From Glebionis coronaria (lineage: Eukaryota; Streptophyta; Magnoliopsida; Asterales; Asteraceae): a stretch of DNA of 64,000 nucleotides. The notes under the pieces were generated by a model. That model was not told the DNA's origin, searched no databases, and saw nothing but the letters and a program-made list of their open reading frames with translations. Of the stretch, positions 1 to 9,878 are shown one piece after another. Each line of letters opens with the position of its first letter. The stretch's first letter is position 1. The stretch is taken from contig CM046882.1 of the NCBI GenBank assembly GCA_025667525.1, forward strand, positions 213,760,592-213,824,591. The letters run 5' to 3'. The position numbers and the translations under genes are program-made.

Positions 1-897
1 TAAGTCAAACCATAAAAAGATAAAAATTTTAAGAAAACTTTTAAAAAGTAAATAAGCTAAACATATAAATAAGCCAATAAGCACAAAGATCTTAAAGCTT
101 ATTCGTATGAAAACTTAAGTAAGCATAAAAAGATTAACTTTTTAAGCACGAAATCATTAAGAACAACACGGATCATATGAAATTCACACCAAAATTAATC
201 TAAAAATCTAAGAAAGGTAGAAAGAGATGAAAGATTAAAAGCTTAAACTTATACTTGATTAATGAAATCAACAATACAAAAGTTCAATCTTGAAAGATTA
301 AATGTAAGGAAGATGAAAACATAGTGAGAGCAAGTTTTAGAACTTTCTCTCTCTAAAAACTAGAAAGGAAAAATGAATAGTGAAACTAAAAACTAAAAAC
401 TAACTAACTCCCCAAATTGTGAAAGAGAAGTCCTATTTATAGGCGTTTGCTTGTGGGCTTGTGAATGGGCTTTGTTCATGGGCTCCTCTTCTTCTTTCTT
501 CTTTTTAGTCTTTACGTTTCTTTAAACAAACGTTTCCGACTTTTGATTTTGAGAAGTGCCGGTGAATAATTCCAACTCGTCTTTTAATTTCTTGTTTAAT
601 AGACTCGAGTTCTTTGACATATATGAATCTTCCATCTTTGGCCCTTTTCTTCGATCAAATAGGCACAATGACTTCAAATCTTTTGCATCTCTTGGATAAT
701 AAACTTCGTCTTGAGTCTTTTTCTTCGATAAAACCCGTGCAATCCCATGTTTTCTTCAATATTCATCCGGTTGACTCTGAAAACATAATAAACACAAAAA
801 CCACGCATAATTCCAAACAAATGATATTAAATACGTGTTTTGGTCTTGTTTTAGTAAGAAATAAGTGATAAAATGACGGATGTTTACACACCTATCA
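1..897 (-). mobile_element. Element M: start of an Athila-type LTR, minus strand, cut by window edge
   Basis: Read on the minus strand, this begins TGATAGGTGTG at 897. It then runs closely parallel to the LTR of element F at 59988 and more loosely to the LTR of E at 22527. Shared blocks include the one around 'ggaattatgcgtgg' and the one around 'gggattgcacgggttttatcg'. A minus-strand TATAAATA lies at 434-441. The far end, near 1-150, is rich in AATAAGC, the complement of the GCTTATT word seen in the LTR of E. M interrupts the 5' LTR of A: A sequence resumes at 898, matching 10914 of its 3' LTR. It is either a solo LTR or the 5' LTR of an element extending left of the window. Protein-like reading frames here are not considered real. 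Confidence 0.85.
434..441 (-). promoter_or_regulatory. TATA box of LTR M
   Basis: TATAAATA on the minus strand, about 460 bases inside the LTR start at 897. It corresponds to the TATA boxes at 22976 (E) and 60433 (F), which sit at almost the same distance from their LTR starts. Confidence 0.55.
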
Positions 898-2241
898 AGC
901 TTTGAAACTCATTTTTGTGTCAAATAGACCAGAACACAGTTCATCAGAAACATAGTCTCATCACAGTCACTTAATTAGGGCTTTTGATTGAATATTTGGT
1001 GTGATTTTTGTTAAGTAGCTTGTGTGTTTATTATAGACTCCCTACACTCCACTGAGTGTAGGGGTGCCTTATTGTCCAAGAAAAAGCAAGCCAATAAGCT
1101 TTCCTAAGCTTATTACTCACCAGACCTTAATTTTGTACTGTTAGTGGGAACAAAGTTCCCACTGCTAGTGTTAGGGTTGGTACTGCTACACAAGCAGACA
1201 AAATCCACCACATGTGACTTTCAGAGTTTGAATTTTTTGTCTTTAGTGGTCTTATTTAGGAATTAAAACTTGATTTTAATTTTGTAATTTTTCTTATTTT
1301 AATTCTGATTTTTCTATTAAACTTATTTTCTGTTTACTGTTCATTTAGTATTTTTTAGATTTAATTGCATTTTAAGTTACTTTTTAATATTCTGTTTTTT
1401 GTCTTTTAGTGACAAAAATTAATATTTTTCAGTTTTACAAATTGTCTTAGATTTAGAAAAATACTTTAAGACTTTTAGTTTAAAAAGATTTTACTGTTCA
1501 CTTTTATATTAATTTTTAGAATTAATTTTAGTTTAGTTAGGGTTTTATTATAAACTGTTTTTTCTTTTAGTGAAAAATTTTACTTTTTTCAAACTTTTTC
1601 ATTTTTCTACTATTCATTAGTATAATTTAGGATTTTTAAAATTGTCAAATTATTTTTAGCATTATTTTGATATTTTTAATCATTATTTTAGTTTAGAAAT
1701 AGTTTTTAGTGTTTTAAAAATAGAAAAATAGTTTTGAAAATGTAGGAAAAATACTTTTTAGTCTTAAATAATATAAGTGAGTTAGTAGTTTAATAAAATA
1801 ATATTTCGGGCTTTTTCTTAATTATATTTAATTTTAGGGCTTTAATTAGCATTTAAAATTGAATATTTAATTAATAAAAGGTTTTAAAATTTATTTGTTG
1901 GATTTTTATTCTTATTTATATTATTTTAGACATTGTTTTAACTTTTAATTAATTTTTAGGTTTAATTATTAATTTCGTCACGTTTTACGTATTTACGTTC
2001 GCGTTTTACGTCATTACGTCGTAGTGTAATCGTAACCGTAGCTCGTCTTTAATTTTTCTCTTCTCAACCAAAAACGTTACTAATCCAAACTTTGATTTTA
2101 TATAATTAGCACACTTAATCCACACACCTCCTTCGAGAACGAACCCGCATTTATTCGGTTTTACGTTTTTCCTAAAACGTAACGCTTTATACTTGCCACT
2201 TATATTCCTTCTTCCTAAAAGGGTATAAAACTACAATATCA
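898..2241 (+). repeat. 5' LTR of element A, left part lost to insertion M
   Basis: It matches 10914-12262 almost throughout and ends in ATATCA just before the PBS. The first ~2.1 kb of this LTR, present in the 3' copy from 8803, is displaced by M. It contains the two-hairpin leader module at 1040-1163, a T-rich low-complexity stretch, and a CG-bearing tail with repeated 'ttttacg' words near 1980-2200. Confidence 0.9.
1040..1163 (+). other. Two-hairpin leader module, copy in 5' LTR of A
   Basis: Hairpin 1 pairs CCCTACACT (1040-1048) with AGTGTAGGG (1055-1063) around a 6-base loop. Hairpin 2 pairs AGTGGGAAC (1143-1151) with GTTCCCACT (1155-1163) around AAA. Hairpin 1 sits between GACT and GGTGCC-like flanks. 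The same arrangement recurs in other members of this LTR family with different but still complementary stems. It lies downstream of the LTR TATA box, so it should be in the transcript. Confidence 0.7.
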
Positions 2242-2243
2242 AA

Positions 2244-2261
2244 TGGCGCCGCTGCCGGGGA
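2244..2261 (+). other. Primer binding site of element A (tRNA-Asp type)
   Basis: TGGCGCCGCTGCCGGGGA starts two bases after the LTR end. It has the form complementary to the 3' end of plant tRNA-Asp, the usual primer of Athila elements. Near-identical sites occur at 61546 (F), at 57299 (E, split by D) and on the minus strand at 21615-21633 (L). Confidence 0.85.
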
Positions 2262-3085
2262 GGTGTTTTTAGTGTGCCATTATTTTTATCATGTTTGTAT
2301 GAGTAGTGCGTTTTTGCTTTTCAATTTTTGGAAAGCGTAAATATCGTACATACTCATTTTTGTTATTTTTCTCTATTATAGTATAATATCCAAATAAATC
2401 GTGTTTAATTTTCCTAAATTAAACACAAAACAATCATTTTACTATATTGTAGATATCCCATTACCGTTTTTGTTTTTCTTGTGAATATATTACTATATTG
2501 TACTTACGTAGAACAATAAATATACAAGTACTCCAAAAGCGTAAAAACGCAACCTTGATTCGGGATTTCATCACTCAATCATTGTATTCGAATCTAAAGC
2601 AAAAGTTTAAAGGTAAAATAGATAAATACTTTCGTGAGGCTTAATTTTGATTAACACAAACTATAAGGTGGGTATAAGGCGGTTGTATTTCACGACCTAA
2701 GGGAAAAAGGCTCTTAAGTGCTTAGCACCGTCTCGTTTCCCCCGCTTGCTTGTGCGTGTTTTGAGAAAGAGGGCTAATCGAGGGTCTGCCGCCCAAGTAT
2801 TATCTACGTATATTATATTTGCTTGTGTTTTCAAGATTAAACCCTCTTGAACGTTTTGGTGTTCCACGAACGTTCTAAAGTCATCGAAAGCGTTCACTCC
2901 ACGTGATAGTTTTCATTCTTTGAGGCTCCTTTAATAGAGAAATCGATTCGAGGGGAGATTTGTAGATTTGTGTCTACGTAATACAAGAAAAATCCAAAAA
3001 AAAACAATCAAAAACCAAAAAATTTGAATAATCGAAAAACCGCAAAAAGAATCTTCTTTGCTACCACCCATTCTACGTTTAGTGC
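2262..3085 (+). other. Untranslated leader between PBS and gag of A
   Basis: About 820 bases without a convincing reading frame. Its first part is shared with element L on the minus strand at 21510-21614, including the block around 'aaagcgtaaatatcgtac'. The last part is A-rich before the gag start. No further function can be read from it. Confidence 0.6.
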
Positions 3086-5218
3086 ATGCGCACTCGATCG
3101 AAGGATTATTCTAATTCTAGCGAAGCTTCGAATCGACGCAATCGTAATCGAAGGAATCGACGACGTAGACGAGTTTTGGAAACCGAAGTTCCTAATATCG
3201 TTGTTGAAGAAACCTTAGACGAGATGGCCGACAATCGTTCGATGATGGAATTGCTCCAAGCACCCACCGAGGGTTATGGAGACGCGATCGTAATTCCCAC
3301 TATCGAACCGGAGAATTTTGAGATTAAGAGCGGAATGCTTTCGTTGATCCAAGCTACGAAGTTTCGAGGTCGTGAAGCCGATAATCCTCACGACCATATT
3401 CGGAATTTTGATCGTCTTTTAGCCACGAGCAAGTTTAAGAACGTCGACACCGATGTCGTCAAGCTTATGCTTTTTCCGTACTCGCTCGATGGTGCCGCCA
3501 AGGATTGGTACGAGAAAGAGCCACCTAATTCTATAACTACGTGGAAGGATCTCGTTTCCATGTTCGTTAATTATTTTTTCCCACCGTCTAAGACAACGTT
3601 TTTCAAAAATGAAATTACGAAATTTGAGCAAAAACCGAATGAATCTTTTAGAGACGCGTGGGATCGTTTTAAGGAATTTATTAGGCAATTTCCTCACCAT
3701 GGTTTTTCCGAGTTGCACCAAATCGATACGTTTTACAACGGTCTTAATTTTCAAGAACAAGATTCGTTGAATTCCGCCGCCGGTGGCAACTTTTTGTGTA
3801 AGACTCCGAAAGATGCATTGATAATTATCGAAAACAGATCCAAGGTTTACCAACTCCGCAATGCACCGAGTGTTGCCAATGTCGCCAATGTTAGTAGTTC
3901 TAATCGCGACATTGAGAGAGTTGATGCGAAAGTCGACAAGTTGACGAATGTGTTTACGTCTTTTATCGTTGAGATGCAAAAGAAAGACGCTCCCGCTACG
4001 GTGAAAGCGGTTGAGGTTTCGTGTACGTTTTGTGGTGAACCTCATAATTATTACGAGTGTGCGGCTACGGATGGCCAAACGTCGAATGTGAGTGCGTTAA
4101 ATGGAAACAATAATTTTCAAAATCAAAATAACGCGGATCCATCGCAACAAGGAAATTATAACCAAGGCAACAATTTTAATCAAAACCGAAACAATTTTCA
4201 AGGAAATAATCAACAAGGAAATTTTTCGAATCAAAATCAAGGTTATAATCAAGGTCGTAATTTGAATTGGCAAAATCGAGACAACAATCAAAAATCAAAA
4301 TTTTCAAACAACAACAATCAAGGTAAAAATATTTCAAGTGTTAATCAAGGAAATTTTCAAAGAAGTAATCAAAACCAAGGGAACTTTAATTCAAATCAAA
4401 ATAGTTCGTCAAACGATTTTCAAAATTACATGAAAACGAATGAGGCTAATATGAGACGATTAGATGGAGAAATTGGTACTTTGAAAAACGACTTTACTAA
4501 TACTTTGAAATTGCAAAACATGAAGATTGAGCAAGGAAAAATTGATATTAAAAAGATGTTTTCGGCTATTATGAACAAAGCCTCGGGTGCTTCATCGAGT
4601 TCGTTACCTAGTGACACCGTTGCAAATTCGAAGGAACAATGTAAAGCAGCCTCGTCTCGTGAGAAAGGTCGTGTGATTACCCCTAACCTTGATGGATTTC
4701 GAGTTGTTCCTTCTTCTCAACCCTCGACTTCTAAGACGTCTTATTGTTCTAAAGTCGATGGGGTGAACGTGGCGACCAAGGAAAGGAGTGCACACCCTCG
4801 TGTACCTCAAATGCCATCCACTGTTCAAAAAGAGAGCTTTACCGACCTAACCAAAGTAACCCTTGAAGAAACTTGTGCTTCGATCCTTCTTAAAAAACCC
4901 AAAAGGCATATGCCAAGAAAGGAAGAGGATCCGGGCCAATTTCTATTACCTTGTGATTTTTCCGAGATTGAGGGATGTTTAGCCCTTGCCGATTTAGGTG
5001 CTAGCATCAATCTTATGCCTCATTCTCTATGGAAATTGATGAGATTGCCTAATCTTACCCCCACGAACATGACAATCGAGCTTGCAAATTGTACTCCACT
5101 TATACCAATTGGAATAGCCGAGGATGTCTATGTCAAAGTTGGAAAGTTTGTTTTTCCCGCGGATTTCGTTATATCCAATTACGAGTGTGACCCTAAATGT
5201 CCCATTATTTTAGGCTGA
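3086..5218 (+). CDS. Athila-type Gag-protease polyprotein of element A
   Basis: A 710-codon frame beginning MRTRSKDY. After a basic N terminus it contains a retrotransposon capsid region at about residues 70-260, with blocks such as LFPYSLDGAAKDWY, FFPPSKTTFFKNEI and DTFYNGL. A variant zinc knuckle CX2CX3HX4C begins near residue 313. A long Asn/Gln-rich linker covers about 340-450. A pepsin-like protease has its active-site motif ADLGA at about residue 635-639, where the usual D-S/T-G is D-L-G, as in the other Athila copies here. The frame stops at TGA (5216-5218) inside the conserved 'ILGRPFL' block. The TGA stands where Arg (CGA) is expected and the frame stays open to 5398, so this is probably a single C-to-T change. 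Gag should build the particle and the protease should mature it. Confidence 0.88.
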   Translation: MRTRSKDYSNSSEASNRRNRNRRNRRRRRVLETEVPNIVVEETLDEMADNRSMMELLQAPTEGYGDAIVIPTIEPENFEIKSGMLSLIQATKFRGREADNPHDHIRNFDRLLATSKFKNVDTDVVKLMLFPYSLDGAAKDWYEKEPPNSITTWKDLVSMFVNYFFPPSKTTFFKNEITKFEQKPNESFRDAWDRFKEFIRQFPHHGFSELHQIDTFYNGLNFQEQDSLNSAAGGNFLCKTPKDALIIIENRSKVYQLRNAPSVANVANVSSSNRDIERVDAKVDKLTNVFTSFIVEMQKKDAPATVKAVEVSCTFCGEPHNYYECAATDGQTSNVSALNGNNNFQNQNNADPSQQGNYNQGNNFNQNRNNFQGNNQQGNFSNQNQGYNQGRNLNWQNRDNNQKSKFSNNNNQGKNISSVNQGNFQRSNQNQGNFNSNQNSSSNDFQNYMKTNEANMRRLDGEIGTLKNDFTNTLKLQNMKIEQGKIDIKKMFSAIMNKASGASSSSLPSDTVANSKEQCKAASSREKGRVITPNLDGFRVVPSSQPSTSKTSYCSKVDGVNVATKERSAHPRVPQMPSTVQKESFTDLTKVTLEETCASILLKKPKRHMPRKEEDPGQFLLPCDFSEIEGCLALADLGASINLMPHSLWKLMRLPNLTPTNMTIELANCTPLIPIGIAEDVYVKVGKFVFPADFVISNYECDPKCPIILG

Positions 5219-5385
5219 CCATTTTTATCGACGGCTCGAACCGTAATCGACGTTCACGAGGGGAGACTTACTATGAGATATGGGGAGGATAAAATGGACT
5301 TTTTCACGAGTAAATCCCAAGTTTTTAATGATCATGAAAAACCGAGGTTTCAAAACCTAATGTTTCTAAACCTAATGATTTCAAA

Positions 5386-6933
5386 ATGTTCACTTTAGCG
5401 GAAAGAATGAGGCTTAATGCATGTTTTAAGAAAATTAAGAAGAACGATTTTAAAGATGAGGATTTTAATGATAAAGAATACGTGTACCTAATTCAAAAGG
5501 GTATGTGTAAATTTATGGATGAAAATTCACTTTGGGATGAATTCGATGAAACAAGTGACACACCAATTCCGAAGGGCGACGTTAGTGCCATCACGACAAT
5601 GACCAAAATGGGCTCGTCTTCACCACCTTCGAAGGACCACGTCTTTGAGGCTTCAAATTCCAACTCCATCGAAGTGCCTCCTATTCCTAGCCCAACACCC
5701 GTTGAGGCTAAAGGTTTTATCGACATCGATCCTCTCGTTGTAGAAAAGTCACCTAAGCATAGTCATTCGACTAGTAAGACCATGGTTGTGAGTGCTCACT
5801 TCGACTCTTTCTTTGACGATGATGATGGCGATTTTGCCGAGATTGATCACGTACTTCGAAATACACATGCAATTTTTGATTCTCCTAAAAAGAAACATGT
5901 GAAGTACGATGATTATGAGTTTGATCCTGAGATTGAGGAAATCATTGAACGAGAGCTAGCTCTTATGCCTTCACTTCCACCTACGAGTGAGGTCGATCTT
6001 TCCAAAATCAAGGATGAACTAAATGAGTTGGAAAGTCTTATTTTCGATGACGAACCAACTCATGTGACCCAAAATCCAATTCTCGAGGAGTTACCTAATC
6101 AACACTCCTCTAATGAGAATTACGTTTACCACATTCGTGAGGATTTAACTTATCAACAATCCCAACAAAATAATGATGGTTTCGTGCTTGATAGTGATCT
6201 TTTCGAGAAAGTTTCTAAAATACTCAAGGAGGGGAATGACAAACCTTGGTTTGACAAGCCTATCTTTGATGAAAAAATCGATGAGATCGACGTTCATGAG
6301 GATGACGAGTATGTAGACCCCGAGGGGGCGGTGTTCTTTATTGATAAACATTTTGAGAACTTATATAATACGCCACCCCATCCCACCATTGACTTAAATG
6401 TGAGGATCTTTAGCGCGAATAGTTTTGAATTTGACACGCCAAATATTTTCGACATTATCAAATCGGGTTTTCATAAAGAGTTTTTAAACGATGAAAAAGG
6501 GAAAGATTTTAAAAATGTTTTAAAAGATTTTTCTACATGTTTAACTCCGTCATCACCGCGTTTTATGAGTGCTACCACCTCGTCTACTCCTTTTGACGAT
6601 GGTTGGTGTGGATCTAGTGTGGGGGAAGCCCCTTATGTTCCCTCACATTTCTCCACCGAGGACGAGATTTATGATCCAGGAATTGCTTGTAAAGGGAAAT
6701 CTCGGTCTTCCACCGATGCAATAAATGGAAATCATATCTATTTGTTTGGTGTGAGTCTACCTCGAGTAGCTCATGAGTTTGACTTACCCATTTCCCCACC
6801 TTTCTACTTCTTATCTATTCTCTTTAACCCCTTTGGGGTTGTTTCGGCTTTGGTTGAAGTAGCGTTGTTTCGTCTTTCATCCAAAAATGAAGACGCTATC
6901 TTTGACCCCAGTATACGTTTATCGGGTTTTTAA
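5386..6933 (+). CDS. 515-aa acidic ORF downstream of protease in element A
   Basis: An intact 515-codon frame in a different phase from gag-protease, whose frame ends at 5398, so the two overlap slightly. The protein is acidic, with an Asp run near residue 145 and many Glu/Asp-rich blocks. It also has a Pro/Ser-rich stretch near 95-130. The segment near residue 310 (DDEYVDPEG) resembles the linker between protease and reverse transcriptase in Athila polyproteins. The last ~60 residues are hydrophobic around FYFLSILFNPFGVVSALVEV. I infer it is the former protease-RT linker, now separated by a frameshift and with the polymerase removed. A hydrophobic C terminus could also suggest an env-like remnant. 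I recognise no enzymatic motif. Confidence 0.6.
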   Translation: MFTLAERMRLNACFKKIKKNDFKDEDFNDKEYVYLIQKGMCKFMDENSLWDEFDETSDTPIPKGDVSAITTMTKMGSSSPPSKDHVFEASNSNSIEVPPIPSPTPVEAKGFIDIDPLVVEKSPKHSHSTSKTMVVSAHFDSFFDDDDGDFAEIDHVLRNTHAIFDSPKKKHVKYDDYEFDPEIEEIIERELALMPSLPPTSEVDLSKIKDELNELESLIFDDEPTHVTQNPILEELPNQHSSNENYVYHIREDLTYQQSQQNNDGFVLDSDLFEKVSKILKEGNDKPWFDKPIFDEKIDEIDVHEDDEYVDPEGAVFFIDKHFENLYNTPPHPTIDLNVRIFSANSFEFDTPNIFDIIKSGFHKEFLNDEKGKDFKNVLKDFSTCLTPSSPRFMSATTSSTPFDDGWCGSSVGEAPYVPSHFSTEDEIYDPGIACKGKSRSSTDAINGNHIYLFGVSLPRVAHEFDLPISPPFYFLSILFNPFGVVSALVEVALFRLSSKNEDAIFDPSIRLSGF

Positions 6934-8802
6934 AGTACTCCATATACTTTTGGGCATTGTTTATCATGTAAGCCCCACCAAAATGACCAAACCATGATTA
7001 TCCCTAAATGATCACATTTATGAGGATTCGAGTCGAGCTTTTGACTCGGTTATCAAAAACAAGGTTCCTCGTGGGGGATTCTCATGCTTATCCTTGTAAA
7101 TATTATCGCTTTCTTAGTTTAACGTAACGAGGGGACTTGTGCTCTTCCCACCTTTGTTCCGTGGTTGTTTGTGATTGTGATTTATTAGGTTCATCGTCAT
7201 CATTGAAGCCTCTCGTGTTCGTTTTACGGATCACTCGAGCTTCGATCGTTGCCTTTGGAGATTCCGATATCCGATGATATCCTTTTATGTTCTAACGTTT
7301 ATCTTATTAGCATAATTCATAAACGGCTTTTAGGTTATTCGTTTTACCCTTTCCATGCTCGAGATTAAGCACTCGACTTCGTCTCTAGTATGGGGGTGTT
7401 TTCACCCCTAGACTCGAAACATTGAGGACAATGTTTAGTTTTAGTATGGGGGGTGAGTAGATACTTCACCTTGCTTACGTCACCATGCAATCCAATATTC
7501 ATCTTTTTGTTATCGTTTTGTTGCAAAATAAGGCTAAAAATGGCCAAATATTAAATTTTTTCGTATTTTTCATAAGTGTTTAAGACACGAATGTAGGTTT
7601 TCCGATGGTGAGAATAAGAGTAATTTTTGACTCGACCGTGCGTGTTGAGCACTTAGCTTCGATTCCTTAACTTTTTAGGCTAAGTCTCTTAAATGAGGAT
7701 GAGAAATGATAGAGTTATTTATAAGTCTCATAATCGTCACGATCTCATGTGTAGTAATTATTAGCTTATTCTCCCCACGCTTTTGCATAATAAATTGTTA
7801 ATAAATATTGATTTATCGATTTAGTCACTATTGTTAGTTTCTAATTTGTTTTAGTAGCTTCCATGTAATTAAATTGAGAAAACATTAAGGTATCGCCAGC
7901 GTCACGGTTTTGAAGTATTGGCACCCGAATAATCGAAAGCTTCACCTAATAATAAGATTTCAGGTGCTCACCTAAATTAAGCAAAAATTTGAAGCTCACA
8001 AGGCCGAAAAATCTATGCCCAAATTGAAAGTGAATCAAGCCTTAATCTTTGAAGCTTTAAAGATCCAAAATTCGCTTTAGCGTGAGGATATACGTCTTTG
8101 GCTAATAAAACCACCGATGAGGGGGATAATAAAAGGCAAGGCAAGACTGAAGTCATAATAAAAGCTCCATGGCGGAGTTGAATAAAAGATGGAGGTAAAC
8201 CTATGATAATAAGGCCCTTCCGTTAAGGGGCATATAAAAGTCTTGGTAATAAGTCTCATGTTCAAAACTGTTATAAAACCGTGTTTATCGATCCTTCTTG
8301 TTGACTTATTTTTTTGACATCGTCGTCTATTAGGATGAATTATTAATTCGATGATTTTGGTTACACCGTTAAAACTCTATTTTTAGACTTAATCTCTATT
8401 CACGCATAAGTCAATGATGTATCCTCGTGATCATTAAGACAAAATAAAATATAAGAGATACCAAGTAGGAATAAGGGAGTTTAGGTTCGCAATTAACACT
8501 CATGAGTTATGATCGTGTTGCTAACTTATAATAACAATGATCTCGTTACACGCTTTGCATGGAATTAGGTGAAAATCGAGGACGACGAAATTATTTCTAG
8601 AGAAGCATTCACGTGTTCTTGTTCTATGATCCTAAAAGTCACTTAAACGTGATGAAAGCAATACATTATGTCTAAAACGCGTGTAGTAGTTTATTTAAGT
8701 TTATTTCTTCAATAAATGTCATCATAAAATGAATTTTGGAAGTGTTACGATACTTAATTCTAGCATTGCGTGGGGACACGGCAATGGTTTAGTATGATGG
8801 AG
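6934..8802 (+). other. Non-coding 3' region of element A
   Basis: No reading frame of note in 1.87 kb. The landmark is 7391-7460. There, a GGGGGTG..CACCCC foldback is followed by the perfect stem AAACATTG-AGGA-CAATGTTT (7417-7436) and then a G tract in 'agtatggggggtgag'. A GAGGACAATG box followed by a G-rich tract is, as I recall, a recurrent landmark downstream of pol in Athila/Tat elements. Here it lies more than 1.3 kb upstream of the 3' LTR, and I see no clear polypurine tract directly before 8803. Confidence 0.55.
7417..7436 (+). other. Perfect 8-bp stem-loop with GAGGACAATG box
   Basis: AAACATTG (7417-7424) pairs with CAATGTTT (7429-7436) around a 4-base loop AGGA. The GGGGGTG..CACCCC foldback lies just upstream and a G-tract just downstream. 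Confidence 0.6.
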
Positions 8803-9870
8803 TGATGAGACTGTAATTATACATAGTATCATCGTCCAAACCGGGCTTAAAACGCTAATAATATCATCAAAATACCCAAAATATATGCTTGTGTTTGTTC
8901 ATTGTGTATTTTAGGTACGGATATCATGAAATCAACAAAAGATCAAAGGAATCAAGCAAAAACGAACACGGGAAACGAAGCCGCACAAAGAACCGGACCT
9001 GAAACATGAATTTTCATTGAAGTCCTTGAAGTTTTGAAGATTGGCAAGATTAGTCCCTCATCTTTTGAAGACTTGGCATTTGATACCCTTGCAAAACTCA
9101 TAAATTGCATTGTGGTCCCTTAAATGTCAAGAAATTACATTATGAGCCCTTGAAGAATGCAAACATTGCATATTTGGTCCTTGATAAAAGTTTGTAAACC
9201 ACTTGTGCCATATTTGACAAGCTGCCCAAAGTTATAACAAAGGGAAATAGAGTTTGGAGCTGTTATTTACAAATTGAAGAAGACAAGAGAGTGGGAGGAC
9301 TAAAGTTTCCCAGACAAGAAAACTTCACCCTCCACACACAAACCACCACATCAGCCTGCCCCTCCACATCACATGCCACATCACCCCATATTTTAATACC
9401 AGGTTTAAACTAATATTGTTTAATACTTTTCCCACTAAACAAGTTTATTTCCCCTAATCTAGATCATTTCACACACTAAACACACTTAAGAACTCACGGA
9501 CCCTAATCCTAAAAACCCCAAATCAAGGGGTTTTTCATTGATACCTTCCAGAGCCCTAATTAATCAAACCCTAATCACATCCCACCACCCAGAAACATTG
9601 TCCCGTGACTCCAAATGGACCCCCCATGTACCCTGCTTCACTCTTTTTGGCAACAAACAAATATTTACAGCAATCCAACGACTCCAAGCACTTCTTGGTC
9701 CCTTAGTTTGAGATTAACGTCCCACATCAATCAGAGAACAACTGTAACATCACATGCCAAAGATTGACCAAGACCTCAAAGGGCAAGACTGGAAATTTTG
9801 CATTTAGGGTTTAGGGTTTTCCCTTTTCTGTATTATTTTATTCTAGCTTCTAGTAAAATCCTTAGAGTAG

Positions 9871-9878
9871 TATAAATA
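9871..9878 (+). promoter_or_regulatory. TATA box of element A LTR
   Basis: TATAAATA about 1.07 kb into the LTR. Solo LTRs C (TATAAAAG, 26051) and H (TATATAAA, 54313) have a TATA box at the equivalent place. This implies a U3 of about 1.1 kb and a transcribed leader of more than 2 kb. Confidence 0.6.

Noticed and set aside
3419..4078. 219-codon minus-strand frame opposite gag of A
   Set aside because: Antisense shadow of the Athila gag frame, with no independent motif.
9808..9828. Two TTTAGGG units ('atttagggtttaggg') as an interstitial telomere
   Set aside because: Only two units inside an LTR; this is below any meaningful threshold.
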